Below, in pieces: positions 25,262-33,838 of a stretch of 64,000 nt of DNA. The position numbers were made by a program, and so were the translations under genes. How positions within the stretch are numbered: the first letter of the stretch is position 1; each line of letters starts with the position of its first letter. The DNA lies in contig NZ_JACIEK010000001.1 in NCBI RefSeq assembly GCF_014196835.1, positions 1,128,283-1,192,282 on the forward strand, written 5' to 3'. The stretch comes from Aureimonas pseudogalii. Lineage in GTDB: Bacteria; Pseudomonadota; Alphaproteobacteria; Rhizobiales; Rhizobiaceae. The notes below the pieces were generated by a model that saw only the letters and a program-made list of their open reading frames with translations, had not been told where the DNA came from and ran no database searches.

Positions 25262-26020
25262 GTGCAGGACTGGACTTCGGTGCCCTATTGCGGAACGCCG
25301 CCGCAGCCGACGGACCTGCTTCTCGCCTGGAACCTTGATCCCTGGCTCATCCTCGCTCTCGCACTGGCCGCGATGGGCCGCTTTCATCCGGCCCTGGCCG
25401 GAGACAACGCTCGGCGACGATGCTTCGATCTCGCCCTCGTTGTCGCCGCGCTGGCCTTTCTCTCGCCACTCTGCGCCCTGTCCTCGGCGCTGTTCTCAGT
25501 GCGCATCGTCCATCACGTCCTTCTCGTCTCGGCCATCGCGCCGCTTCTGGCCGCGGCGTTTCCAGCGCCGAGCCGGCCGCTCGCAGGCGCACGGCTCGTG
25601 CTCGGCGTGCTGGCGGCCTCGGCGACGCTCTGGTTCTGGCACGCGCCCGCCGCATACGCCGCGGCCCTCTCGGACGACCACCTCTACTGGCTGATGGAGC
25701 TGACGCTGGTCGGGAGCGCGGTCTTCGTCTGGCGCGAGCTTCAGAGCCCCGGCGCCCTCATGCGCACCGCTCTCGGCCATGTCGCGCTGATCGTGTCGAT
25801 GGGCCTTCTCGGCGCCCTCCTCACCTTCGCACCGGCGCCGCTCTATGCGCTGCATATCGTGGCCGCTCCAATCTACGGCCTGACGCCGCTGGAGGACCAG
25901 CAGCTCGCCGGGCTCGTCATGTGGGTGCCTGCGATCGTGCCGAACCTCCTGGCCGCGCTCTTGTCGCTCGATCGCGTGGTCAACGCAGCCGAGGGCGGGC
26001 GCCTCGCCTCCCCCGCATGA
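25262..26020 (+). CDS. ctaG: CtaG-type cytochrome c oxidase assembly membrane protein
   Basis: The 252-residue polytopic protein of the Caa3-type CtaG family has about seven hydrophobic helices. Conserved features are HHVLLVSAIAPLLA, LWFWHAPAAY, and the C-terminal PLEDQQLAGLVMWVPA, with potential copper-binding Met and His. It helps assemble copper sites in haem-copper oxidases. It starts with GTG and overlaps the CopD-like gene by 4 bp, at the head of the alternative oxidase cluster. Confidence 0.88.
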   Translation: MQDWTSVPYCGTPPQPTDLLLAWNLDPWLILALALAAMGRFHPALAGDNARRRCFDLALVVAALAFLSPLCALSSALFSVRIVHHVLLVSAIAPLLAAAFPAPSRPLAGARLVLGVLAASATLWFWHAPAAYAAALSDDHLYWLMELTLVGSAVFVWRELQSPGALMRTALGHVALIVSMGLLGALLTFAPAPLYALHIVAAPIYGLTPLEDQQLAGLVMWVPAIVPNLLAALLSLDRVVNAAEGGRLASPA

Positions 26021-26523
26021 TCGTCGTCTGGCTGAAACTCCTGCATGTCACCGCGCTCTCGATCTGGGCCGGCGGCATCCTCCTGATGCCGCTGCTGCTT
26101 GGCCGTCGCGAGGCGGCGGGCGACGGCGCGACGCTGCATCGCCTGCACGCCTTCTCGCGTTTCGCCTATATCGTGGTGATCTCGCCGGCGGCCTTCGTGG
26201 CCATCGGCTCCGGGATCGGCCTGATCTTCGCGCGCGAGGTCTACACCGCCTGGTTCGCCGCCAAGCTGCTGCTGGTCGGCGGGCTGGTGGCCCTGCATGT
26301 CTGGGTGGGGCTGCTCGTCCTGTCGGTGTTCGACGAGGGCGGGCGCTTCGCGCGCTGGCGCGTCGCCGCCAGCGTGGTCGTCTTGTCGGCGCTCATCACG
26401 GCGATCTTCTGGGTGGTGCTCGCCAAGCCGCCGATCGCGCTCGCCGGCTGGGTCGCGGATCTCGCGCGGCCCGGCGGTCTCGGCGCGCTCGCCGAGCCCC
26501 TCATTCGTCGTCTGACACCATGA
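26017..26523 (+). CDS. CopD/HemJ-like small membrane protein
   Basis: The 168-residue product has four hydrophobic helices and the opening WLKLLHVTALSIWAGGILLMPLLL, typical of CopD-domain and HemJ-type membrane proteins with a conserved His in the first helix. A role in copper supply or haem handling for the oxidase encoded downstream is plausible but unproven. It overlaps ctaG by 4 bp at its start. Its 3' end overlaps the 3' end of the antisense DUF2231 gene by 23 bp. Confidence 0.78.
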   Translation: MIVVWLKLLHVTALSIWAGGILLMPLLLGRREAAGDGATLHRLHAFSRFAYIVVISPAAFVAIGSGIGLIFAREVYTAWFAAKLLLVGGLVALHVWVGLLVLSVFDEGGRFARWRVAASVVVLSALITAIFWVVLAKPPIALAGWVADLARPGGLGALAEPLIRRLTP

Positions 26524-27001
26524 TGCCGACCCCGTGATGCAGGATCAGCTTTCCCCCATGCCAGCCCGCCAGACCGGTGAACACGGCGCCGAGCGCGGAG
26601 AGCGCGAGGCCGAGCGGCAGCACCGCGTCGGGATCGGCCAAGCGCAGGCCCCAGTTGAGGCCGATGATCGACACGAACATCATGGCCGCGATGGCGTGCG
26701 TCCAGCTCGCCGCGCGCGCCCGGATGCCGGGCACCAGCAGGAGTTCCAGCGTGCCGACCGCCGAGGCGCCGACCGCCGTCCAGAAGGCGAAGCCCGCCGC
26801 CCACAAGCCCGCGCGCAGCCAGAACGGGTCGGCGCTCCACCAGTAGAAGACGTCGGCACCAAGCGTCGCGACCGCGAGCGCGATCGGGAAATGCACCGCC
26901 ATGGCATGGATCGGATGGCCGGCCACCGCCACGGCGGAGCCGATGTCCTTCTCCGCGACGGCGCTCAGAACGGGGCTGTCGTCGGTCGCGGTCTTGCTCA
27001 T
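26501..27001 (-). CDS. DUF2231 membrane protein on the opposite strand
   Basis: The 166-residue membrane protein has the DUF2231 hallmark GHPIHAMAVHFPIALAVATLGADVF (histidines near 29 and 32) and four hydrophobic helices. It sits inside the oxidase gene cluster but is transcribed against it: its 3' end overlaps the CopD-like gene, and its start lies only 42 bp from that of coxB. The His-rich first helix suggests haem or metal binding, as for other family members beside oxidases, but no function is known. Confidence 0.82.
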   Translation of the reverse strand: MSKTATDDSPVLSAVAEKDIGSAVAVAGHPIHAMAVHFPIALAVATLGADVFYWWSADPFWLRAGLWAAGFAFWTAVGASAVGTLELLLVPGIRARAASWTHAIAAMMFVSIIGLNWGLRLADPDAVLPLGLALSALGAVFTGLAGWHGGKLILHHGVGIMVSDDE

Positions 27002-27043
27002 GGAGGCTCCGGAAACGGGTCGCGCCGGTGCGGCGCGGGGGCG

Positions 27044-27730
27044 GTGATCGTCCTGTCATGTGGGCTGTCGGGCTGCGCCGGCAACCTGTCGATCCTCGAT
27101 CCCGCCGGTCCGGCGGCCGCCGCGACCGCGACGCTCGCCATCGTGATGTTCGCTGGTGCGGCTCTGATCCTGGCGCTCGTCTGCGTGCTGTTCGCGCTGG
27201 CTATGTGGCGGCCGGGCATCGGCGAGGCGGTGCCGCCCAAGCGCTGGCTCGTCTGGGGCGGCCTCGTCTTTCCGAGCGTCACGCTGACCGCGCTCCTCGT
27301 CTTCGCGCTCGGCACCGGCGAGCGCCTCCTGCCCCATCCCGGCGAGACCCGGACGGTCGTCGAGGCCCATCCCGAGCAGTGGCGCTGGCGCTTCCGCTAC
27401 GGTGACGGCCGCGAGACGCTGGACGTCCTTCATCTTCCGGCCGCGCGCGCGGTGGACGTGCGCGTCGTCGGCGGCGACGTGATCCACTCCTTCTGGGTGC
27501 CGCGCCTCGCCGGCAAGGTCGACGCCATCCCCGGCCACGTCAACACGATCCGCATCCAGGCCGACCGACCCGGCCGCTATGGCGGCGTGTGCTCGGAATT
27601 CTGCGGCACCGGCCACACGCTGATGCGCTTCGAGGCGCTGGCGCACGCGCCAGAGGATTTCGAGGCGGCCCTGTCGGCGGCCGCCGGCCCGCCGCGAGTG
27701 GCCGAGACGACGCAGGAGATGCCCCGATGA
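27044..27730 (+). CDS. coxB: cytochrome c oxidase subunit II
   Basis: This is the CuA-bearing subunit of a haem-copper oxidase, about 228 residues. It has two membrane helices and a periplasmic cupredoxin domain with DVIHSFWVPRL and the CuA cluster CSEFCGTGHTLM (Cys183, Cys187, His191, Met194, counted from the GTG at 27044). A lipoprotein-like LSGC precedes the first helix, but no better upstream start exists in frame, so the exact N terminus is uncertain. There is no C-terminal cytochrome c domain. The stop overlaps the next ATG. Confidence 0.88.
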   Translation: MIVLSCGLSGCAGNLSILDPAGPAAAATATLAIVMFAGAALILALVCVLFALAMWRPGIGEAVPPKRWLVWGGLVFPSVTLTALLVFALGTGERLLPHPGETRTVVEAHPEQWRWRFRYGDGRETLDVLHLPAARAVDVRVVGGDVIHSFWVPRLAGKVDAIPGHVNTIRIQADRPGRYGGVCSEFCGTGHTLMRFEALAHAPEDFEAALSAAAGPPRVAETTQEMPR

Positions 27731-30306
27731 GCGACGTCGCCCCTCCCGACGCCTTCGCTCACACCGCCGATGCCGTGGTGGACCGCCCGCCGGCGCTGAC
27801 GCCGGCGCAGCGCGAGCTGGAGCGCATCTGGTCGACGCCGCCGGGATGGGGCCGCCTTTCGGCCGTGAACCACACGGTTCTCGGTCGTCGCTTCATGGTG
27901 GCCGCCTTCGTGTTCTTCGCCATCGGCGGGGCGCTCGCCATGCTGATCCGCGCCCAGCTCGCCTCGCCGCGCTCGGCCTTCCTGGGCCCCGACCTCTACA
28001 ACCAGATCTTCACCATGCACGGCACGGTGATGATGTTCCTCTTCGCCATCCCGATGTTCGAGGGGGTGGCGATCTACCTCCTGCCCAAGATGCTGGGCGC
28101 GCGGGACTTCGCCTTTCCGCGCCTCACCGCGCTCGGCTTCTGGTGCTACGTCTTCGGCGGCGGCATCCTGATCGCGGCGCTTCTCGCGGGCGCGGCGCCG
28201 GACGGCGGCTGGTTCATGTACACGCCGCTCTCTTCGAGCACCCACTCGCCCGGCATCAACGCCGACGTCTGGCTGCTCGGCGTCACCTTCGTCGAGGTCT
28301 CGGCGATGGCGGCGGCGGTGGAGCTCGTGGTCTCGATCCTCAGGTTCCGCGCGCCGGGCATGACGCTGGCGCGCATGCCGCTCTTCGGCTGGTACATTCT
28401 CGTCACCGCCGGCATGATGCTCGTCGGCTTCCCGCCGCTGATCCTCGGCTCGATCCTGCTCGAGGTGGAGCGGGCCTTCGACCTGCCCTTCTTCGACCCC
28501 ACGCGCGGCGGCGATCCGCTGCTGTGGCAGCATCTGTTCTGGCTCTTCGGCCACCCCGAGGTCTACATTATCTTCCTCCCGGCGGCCGGCATCGTCTCGA
28601 CGATCCTGCCGGTTCTCGTTGGCCGGCCGCTGATCGGCTATTCCTGGGTCGTGGTCTCGGTGGCCGCCACCGGCTTCCTCAGCTTCGGCCTGTGGGTCCA
28701 CCATATGTTCGCGGTCGGCATTCCGCATCTGGCGCAGGCCTTCTTCTCGGCCGCCAGCATCCTCGTCGCCGTGCCGACCGGCGTGCAGATCTTCCTCTGG
28801 CTGGGAACGATGCTGGCCGGCCGGCCGCGCATGAGCGTGCCCATGCTCTACCTGTTCGGCTTCTTCTCGGTGTTTGTCTGCGGCGGGCTGACGGGCGTGA
28901 TGGTCGCCGTCGTGCCCTTCGACTGGCAGGTCCACGACACCCATTTCGTGGTGGCCCATCTGCACTACGTGCTCGTCGGGGGCTTCGTCTTTCCGATGCT
29001 GGCCGCCGCCTACTACTACCTGCCGCACGTCACGGGCCGGCAGCCCGTCTATGCGGTCGGGGTGCTGGCCTTCTGGCTGATCTTCGTCGGTTTCAACCTC
29101 ACCTTCTTCGTGATGCACCTGACCGGTCTGCTCGGCATGCCGCGCCGCTGGGCCTACGTTCCCGAAGGGCTCGGCTGGGAATGGCCGAACCTCGTCTCCT
29201 CGATCGGCGGCTTCGTGACCACGGCCGGCTTCGCGCTGTTCGCCGTCGACATGCTCTTCCAGTTCCGCTTCGGTCGGCCGAGCCCGCCCGATCCCTGGAG
29301 CGCCGAGACCCTGGAATGGGCGACCGCCACGCCGCCGCGGCCCTACGCCTTCGCGGCGCTGCCCGAGGTCGCGGGGCGCGCGCCGCTGAAGGACGATCCG
29401 GGCCTGCGCGAGCGCCTCGACCGGGGCGAGGGTTTCCTCGCCGTCCCGCGCAACGGCTGGCAGGAGACGCTCGTGGTGGACGCCGCCACCGCGCAGCCGC
29501 TCCACATCGCCGTGCTGCCGCGCCCGAGCTTCCTGCCCTTGTGGAGCGCGCTCGCCATCGGCGGCTTCGTGCTGTCGCTCCTCTTCAAGCTCTACTGGTT
29601 CTCGCCCGTCGCGATCCTCCTCGTGACAGCGTCCTTCCTCGCCTGGGGCCCCTCCTCCGGGCACCGCCGAAGCTTCGGCGCGCTGGATGCCGGGCGGGGG
29701 CTGTCGCTGAAGGTCCATGCCGAGGTGGAGCGCCCGCCGACCTGGTGGGGCCTCATGCTGCTGCTGGTCGCCAACGCTACCCTCTTCGCCTCGCTCCTGT
29801 TCGGTGCCCTGTTCCTCTGGCTGACCGCCCCGCTTTGGCCGGCGCTCCTCGACGTCTCGCTTCCTCTCCCGAAGCGCGCCGCGCTGGTGATCGCTGCCGC
29901 CGCCGCCGCCATTCTTGCGCACCTGGCGCTCGCGAGGGCGCGTCGCACCGGGCCGGACGCGGCGGTGCCGATGCTCGCCGGCGCCGCGCTGGCGCAGGTG
30001 CTCGCCGCGGCGCTCGGCGTCTGGCTTCTCGCGGTCCACGTGCCCGACCCGACCCGGCACGCCTATCCCGCCCTCGTCTTCGCCTTTCTCGCCTACCTCG
30101 TTCTCCACGCCGCGATCGGCGCGGTGCTGGCGGGCTTCGGCATCTGGCGCTGCCGAGCCGGGTTCGTGGCGCGCGATCGCCTCGGCGATCTCGCCATCGG
30201 CACGCTCTGGCACGACTACACGGCCGCGGCGACGCTGATCGCCGTCCTATTCCTCGCCGCGCTCGAGGCGCTGATCCCCTTCGGTGCCCTGATGGTGCAG
30301 CCGTGA
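27727..30306 (+). CDS. coxA: fused cytochrome c oxidase subunits I and III
   Basis: An 859-residue fusion. Residues about 1-590 are subunit I: haem a ligand His98, the HPEVY motif at 276-280 with the His-Tyr crosslink pair, CuB histidines 325-326, and haem ligands His411 and His413 in HDTHFVVAHLHY. From about residue 595 a second set of hydrophobic helices corresponds to subunit III. The HPEVY motif places it with A-type proton-pumping oxidases. It overlaps coxB (ATGA) and the small membrane protein that follows (GTGA). Fused I+III subunits are known in caa3-type enzymes. Confidence 0.93.
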   Translation: MSDVAPPDAFAHTADAVVDRPPALTPAQRELERIWSTPPGWGRLSAVNHTVLGRRFMVAAFVFFAIGGALAMLIRAQLASPRSAFLGPDLYNQIFTMHGTVMMFLFAIPMFEGVAIYLLPKMLGARDFAFPRLTALGFWCYVFGGGILIAALLAGAAPDGGWFMYTPLSSSTHSPGINADVWLLGVTFVEVSAMAAAVELVVSILRFRAPGMTLARMPLFGWYILVTAGMMLVGFPPLILGSILLEVERAFDLPFFDPTRGGDPLLWQHLFWLFGHPEVYIIFLPAAGIVSTILPVLVGRPLIGYSWVVVSVAATGFLSFGLWVHHMFAVGIPHLAQAFFSAASILVAVPTGVQIFLWLGTMLAGRPRMSVPMLYLFGFFSVFVCGGLTGVMVAVVPFDWQVHDTHFVVAHLHYVLVGGFVFPMLAAAYYYLPHVTGRQPVYAVGVLAFWLIFVGFNLTFFVMHLTGLLGMPRRWAYVPEGLGWEWPNLVSSIGGFVTTAGFALFAVDMLFQFRFGRPSPPDPWSAETLEWATATPPRPYAFAALPEVAGRAPLKDDPGLRERLDRGEGFLAVPRNGWQETLVVDAATAQPLHIAVLPRPSFLPLWSALAIGGFVLSLLFKLYWFSPVAILLVTASFLAWGPSSGHRRSFGALDAGRGLSLKVHAEVERPPTWWGLMLLLVANATLFASLLFGALFLWLTAPLWPALLDVSLPLPKRAALVIAAAAAAILAHLALARARRTGPDAAVPMLAGAALAQVLAAALGVWLLAVHVPDPTRHAYPALVFAFLAYLVLHAAIGAVLAGFGIWRCRAGFVARDRLGDLAIGTLWHDYTAAATLIAVLFLAALEALIPFGALMVQP

Positions 30307-30665
30307 ACGCGACGCGGCATCGCCCGACCGTCGATCTCGCGCTCCTCTTCGCGGGCTTCACGCTCTGGGCCGCGGCCTTCGTCACGCTCTACGCGCTTCT
30401 GTCGCTCGGCTGCGCCTGGCGATGGGAGACGGTGGCGTTGGGGCCGGTGAGCCTGCATCGTGCGGCCCTCGTCGGCGTCTGGCTCGCCTACGCTGGGGCC
30501 GCCGCGGCGCTCGCGGTCTGGACGCGAAGGCGCGCGCGCCGGCTGGCCGATGCGGGCGACCCTTCCGCCTTTCTCGCCCGCGCCTCGTTCTGGACGAATG
30601 GCGTGGCCTTCGGGGCGACGGTGTTGAATTTCATGCCGGTCCTCAGCTTGTCCACCTGCCTCTAG
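30303..30665 (+). CDS. small membrane protein of the oxidase operon
   Basis: The 120-residue product has three hydrophobic helices (about residues 10-32, 53-70 and 95-115) and no motif I recognise. The GTG start overlaps the stop of the fused oxidase gene, so it is co-translated. It may be an additional oxidase subunit or an assembly factor, by position only. It ends 18 bp from the convergent flavin oxidoreductase gene. Confidence 0.65.
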   Translation: MNATRHRPTVDLALLFAGFTLWAAAFVTLYALLSLGCAWRWETVALGPVSLHRAALVGVWLAYAGAAAALAVWTRRRARRLADAGDPSAFLARASFWTNGVAFGATVLNFMPVLSLSTCL

Positions 30666-30683
30666 AGCCGACGCCTTCGCGCT

Positions 30684-31829
30684 TCAGACGCGCATCGTCC
30701 GCGCGATCGAGCGGGCGGCGTGCTCGGCTTCGCGCCGCGCCTGCCGGAAGTAGCTCGTCAGGCTCGGCCGCATGCCGACGAGCCAGAGACCGGGCACCGA
30801 GGTTTCGCCGAGCCGCCCGCGAAGGCGCGGGCGGCCCGCCTCGTCGATCGCTCCCAACGGGCCGAGCAAGGGCGCGAGGGCCGACGCATAGCCGAAGGCG
30901 GCGATCACGATCTCCGGTTCGAGCCGCGTGCCGTCGGCGAGGATCACGCCCGCCGCCTCGAATGCCACGACCGGCGGAACGACGCTGATCCGCCCCCGCT
31001 TGATCGCCGCGACTGCCCCGTCGTCGACGGCGATCGCGACGTGATCCTCGGCCAGTCGCGTCGCGGCGTCGTGCCGCCCCGGCGGAAAGCCGTGCCGGGC
31101 GAGGTCGCCGAACGCGATCCGCTGCGTCCACCCGACGAGGCGATCGACGAGCCGGGTCGGCAACGCGGCCATCAGCGGCGACAGCCGATGCACCGCGAAG
31201 CCACCGAGGCGTTTGGGCAGCAGGCCGGGGCTGCGCCGGAGCGACAGCCAGACGGGGCCGGTCTCGACGCGGCTAAGATGGTTGAGGACGTCGAACCCCG
31301 AGTTGCCGCCGCCGACGACGAGGACGGATCGCCCGGCATAGGCGCGGGCCTCGCCGAACTCGGCGGCGTGGACGATGCGTCCCCCGAAGGTCTCGATGCC
31401 CTTCCAGGGCGGGATCGACGGCAGGGCGTCGCGTCCCGTCGCGACGATCACGGCCCGCGCATGGAGGGTGCCCGCCTTTGTCGCGATGGCGAACGGTCCG
31501 TCGGTCCTGGCGAGAGACAGCACCTCGACGCCGTGGCGGATCTCGAAGCGATGCCGGTCGGCGAAAGCCTGGAGATGCGCGATCACGGCGTCTCGCTTGG
31601 GAAAGGCGCCGGTTCCCGCCGGATAGGCCGATCCCGGCAGCGACGAGACCGAGCGGTGGGTGTTGAGGGTCAGTTGCGGATGGCGGCGGTTCCAAGAGGT
31701 CCCGACCTCGCCTTCCCGCTCGAGAACGAGCGGCTCGATGCCCTGCCCTCGCAGCGCGTGGGCCGCCGTCAGCCCGGCCAGTCCCGACCCGATGACGACG
31801 ACGTCTCTGACGATGGGGTCCAGGCTCAT
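30684..31829 (-). CDS. flavin-dependent NAD(P)-binding oxidoreductase (monooxygenase-like)
   Basis: The 381-residue protein has two dinucleotide-binding folds: the FAD motif GSGLAGLTAAHAL near residues 14-26 and the NAD(P) motif VVGGGNSGFDVLNHL near 171-185. The intervening segment RRHPQLTLNTHRSVSSLPG resembles YUCCA-like and other flavin monooxygenases. The start at 31829 gives the usual N terminus. It is divergent from the DUF2156 gene. The substrate is unknown. Confidence 0.85.
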   Translation of the reverse strand: MSLDPIVRDVVVIGSGLAGLTAAHALRGQGIEPLVLEREGEVGTSWNRRHPQLTLNTHRSVSSLPGSAYPAGTGAFPKRDAVIAHLQAFADRHRFEIRHGVEVLSLARTDGPFAIATKAGTLHARAVIVATGRDALPSIPPWKGIETFGGRIVHAAEFGEARAYAGRSVLVVGGGNSGFDVLNHLSRVETGPVWLSLRRSPGLLPKRLGGFAVHRLSPLMAALPTRLVDRLVGWTQRIAFGDLARHGFPPGRHDAATRLAEDHVAIAVDDGAVAAIKRGRISVVPPVVAFEAAGVILADGTRLEPEIVIAAFGYASALAPLLGPLGAIDEAGRPRLRGRLGETSVPGLWLVGMRPSLTSYFRQARREAEHAARSIARTMRV

Positions 31830-31973
31830 GAAGATCCGCTCGAAGGCCGGGGCATGCCGGCGGGAATGCCACAGGGGGAATGATTGACTAACCGCCTTCG
31901 CCATGGAAAGCGAACCGTCGATTGGCAGGACGCGGGCCATCGACCGCCGAGCCCCGCGCAGGAACCACGGCGC

Positions 31974-33014
31974 ATGCCAAGCTTCAAGTCGATGCTGGAT
32001 TCGTGGCTGGAGGCGCGGCTTCCGGCCGTTCCCGCCTTCGAGCCCGACCTCGAGACCCGGCTCGCCCTGTGCCGCCGGCATGGCGACTTCTCGCTCGCCT
32101 ATTCCACCGCGGTGCAGCCCGGACTTCGCTATTTCGGCGACGACAAGGGCTATATCGCCTTCGCCACCAAGATGGGACATGCCTTCGTCCTCGGCGATCC
32201 CGTGGCGCGCGAGGCGGACCGGGCGGACTTCATCCGTCGCTTCGTGGCGGAGACCCGGCATCCCTGCTTCGTTCAGATCGGCGCGGCCAGTGCCGGCGTC
32301 CTGGCCGACCTCGGCTACCGCGTCAACCAGCTCGGCATCGAGAGCGATCTCCATCTCGGCGCGCATTCCTTTGCCGGAAAGCGCAACGAGACGATCCGCT
32401 ATTCCGAGGCGTGGCTGCGCAGGAAGGGCTACCGGATCCTCGAATGCGACGGGTCCGTCGTGGATGCCGAGGAGGTCCGGCACATCTCCTCGAACTGGCG
32501 CACCGGGCGCATCGTCAGCCGGCGCGAGATGCGGTTTCTGAACCGGCCTTTCGAGGCCCGCCTCGCCCCGCACATGCGGCGGTTCATGATCGTTCATCCC
32601 GAGGGGCACGCCACCGCCATCCTCGATTTCGACCCCATCTTCCAGGGCGGTGCCGTCGTCGGCTACACCTCGGCCTTCAAGCGCAAGCTCGTGGGAACGA
32701 CGGCCCACGCCGAGATCGGCCTCACCAAATTCGCGGCCGATCGCTTCCGCGAGGAGGGCCGCAGCCGCCTGTCGTTCGGCCTGTCGCCTCTGGCCGATAT
32801 CGAGGCGAGCGGGTTTCCCGAAAGCCGGATCTGGCGCCACTCCTTCGAGCGCGCGTTCCGTTCCAAACGCATCAACGAGACGATCTTCAACCTCCAGGGC
32901 CAGGCGGCCTTCAAGCGCCGCTTCCATGGCGTCCATCAGCCGAGCTACATCGCGTTCAAACGGGGCAGCCCGGTCGAGATGCTGGCGCTGCTGCGGTTGC
33001 TCAAGACGCTGTGA
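31974..33014 (+). CDS. DUF2156 (MprF C-terminal-type) aminoacyl/acyltransferase
   Basis: The 346-residue product consists only of the DUF2156 double GNAT-like domain found at the C terminus of phosphatidylglycerol lysyltransferases (MprF). It includes the stretches FGDDKGYIAFATKMGHAFVLGDP and HFSF-like LRYF, and ends in KRRFHGVHQPSYIAF. The flippase membrane domain of MprF is absent, as in soluble homologues that use aminoacyl-tRNA or other donors. The acceptor here is unknown. The start at 31974 was chosen because the conserved domain begins soon after. It is divergent from the flavoprotein gene. Confidence 0.8.
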   Translation: MPSFKSMLDSWLEARLPAVPAFEPDLETRLALCRRHGDFSLAYSTAVQPGLRYFGDDKGYIAFATKMGHAFVLGDPVAREADRADFIRRFVAETRHPCFVQIGAASAGVLADLGYRVNQLGIESDLHLGAHSFAGKRNETIRYSEAWLRRKGYRILECDGSVVDAEEVRHISSNWRTGRIVSRREMRFLNRPFEARLAPHMRRFMIVHPEGHATAILDFDPIFQGGAVVGYTSAFKRKLVGTTAHAEIGLTKFAADRFREEGRSRLSFGLSPLADIEASGFPESRIWRHSFERAFRSKRINETIFNLQGQAAFKRRFHGVHQPSYIAFKRGSPVEMLALLRLLKTL

Positions 33015-33118
33015 AGGCGCAGCGCCGCCGCCGCATCCGGCAGCGACATCGCGGCGCTTCGCAAAACCGGCCGGGCGATCCCATATCGGGTCGGTCTTGT
33101 CCTCCGGAGGTTGTCCCG

Positions 33119-33796
33119 ATGCCTGATGGCGTTCCCGCGAGGACTGCAGCAGCAGCCCTGTCCCTGCTCGGTTTCGCCGTCGCGGCGGCGGCGCCGACTG
33201 CCGCACAGTCCAGCCCCAGGCCCATCCGCATCGTCGCCTTCGGCGACAGTCTGGTGGCGGGCTACGGCCTGCGGCCGGGCGAGGCCTTTCCGGCGCAGCT
33301 GCAGGCGGCGTTGCGCGCCAGGGGATACGACGTCTCGGTCGCCAATGCCGGCGTCTCCGGCGACACCACGGCCGCCGCGCTGACGCGCGCGCCGCGCGCC
33401 GTGCCGGCCGGCACGGACCTCGCCATCGTGGAGCTCGGCGCGAACGACATCCTGCGCGGCGTCCCTCCCGCCGCTACCGAGCGCAATCTCGACGCCATTC
33501 TGCGGCGCGTCTCGGGGAATGCCGACGCGGTGATCCTCGCCGGAATGATCGCGCCGCCCGGCCTCGGCAACGCGTTCTCGCGCTCGTTCGACCCGATCTA
33601 CGAGCGGCTGGCCGAGCGCCACGGCGCGACGCTCTATCCGTTCTTCCTGACGGGCGTCGCGGGCCGCGCGAACCTCAACCTTCCCGACCGCATCCATCCG
33701 AACGCCGCCGGCGTGCGCCGCATCGTCGAGGGCATCCTCCCGACGGTGCGTCGCCAGCTCGACGCGCTGGCGAGGCGACCCGCCGCGCTCGACTGA
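33119..33796 (+). CDS. secreted GDSL arylesterase / TesA-like lysophospholipase
   Basis: The 225-residue SGNH hydrolase is preceded by a signal peptide ending near AAAQ (residue 30). Its blocks are complete: nucleophile Ser44 in FGDSLVAGYG, the Gly and Asn of blocks II and III (NAGVSGDTT, GAND at 107-110), and Asp190/His193 in DRIHPN. It matches the TesA / arylesterase group, periplasmic enzymes that cleave thioesters, esters and lysophospholipids. A GGAGG ribosome binding site precedes the ATG. Confidence 0.9.
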   Translation: MPDGVPARTAAAALSLLGFAVAAAAPTAAQSSPRPIRIVAFGDSLVAGYGLRPGEAFPAQLQAALRARGYDVSVANAGVSGDTTAAALTRAPRAVPAGTDLAIVELGANDILRGVPPAATERNLDAILRRVSGNADAVILAGMIAPPGLGNAFSRSFDPIYERLAERHGATLYPFFLTGVAGRANLNLPDRIHPNAAGVRRIVEGILPTVRRQLDALARRPAALD

Positions 33797-33838
33797 ACGG
33801 CGCCGGGGCCGCAGCCGAGGACGGCGGCGGTCTCCGTC

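Noticed and set aside
27577-30213. 878-codon open frame on the strand opposite the fused oxidase gene
   Set aside because: Composition is almost only Arg, Glu, Gly, His and Asp with no domain; it is the mirror of a high-GC coding frame whose true product is clear.
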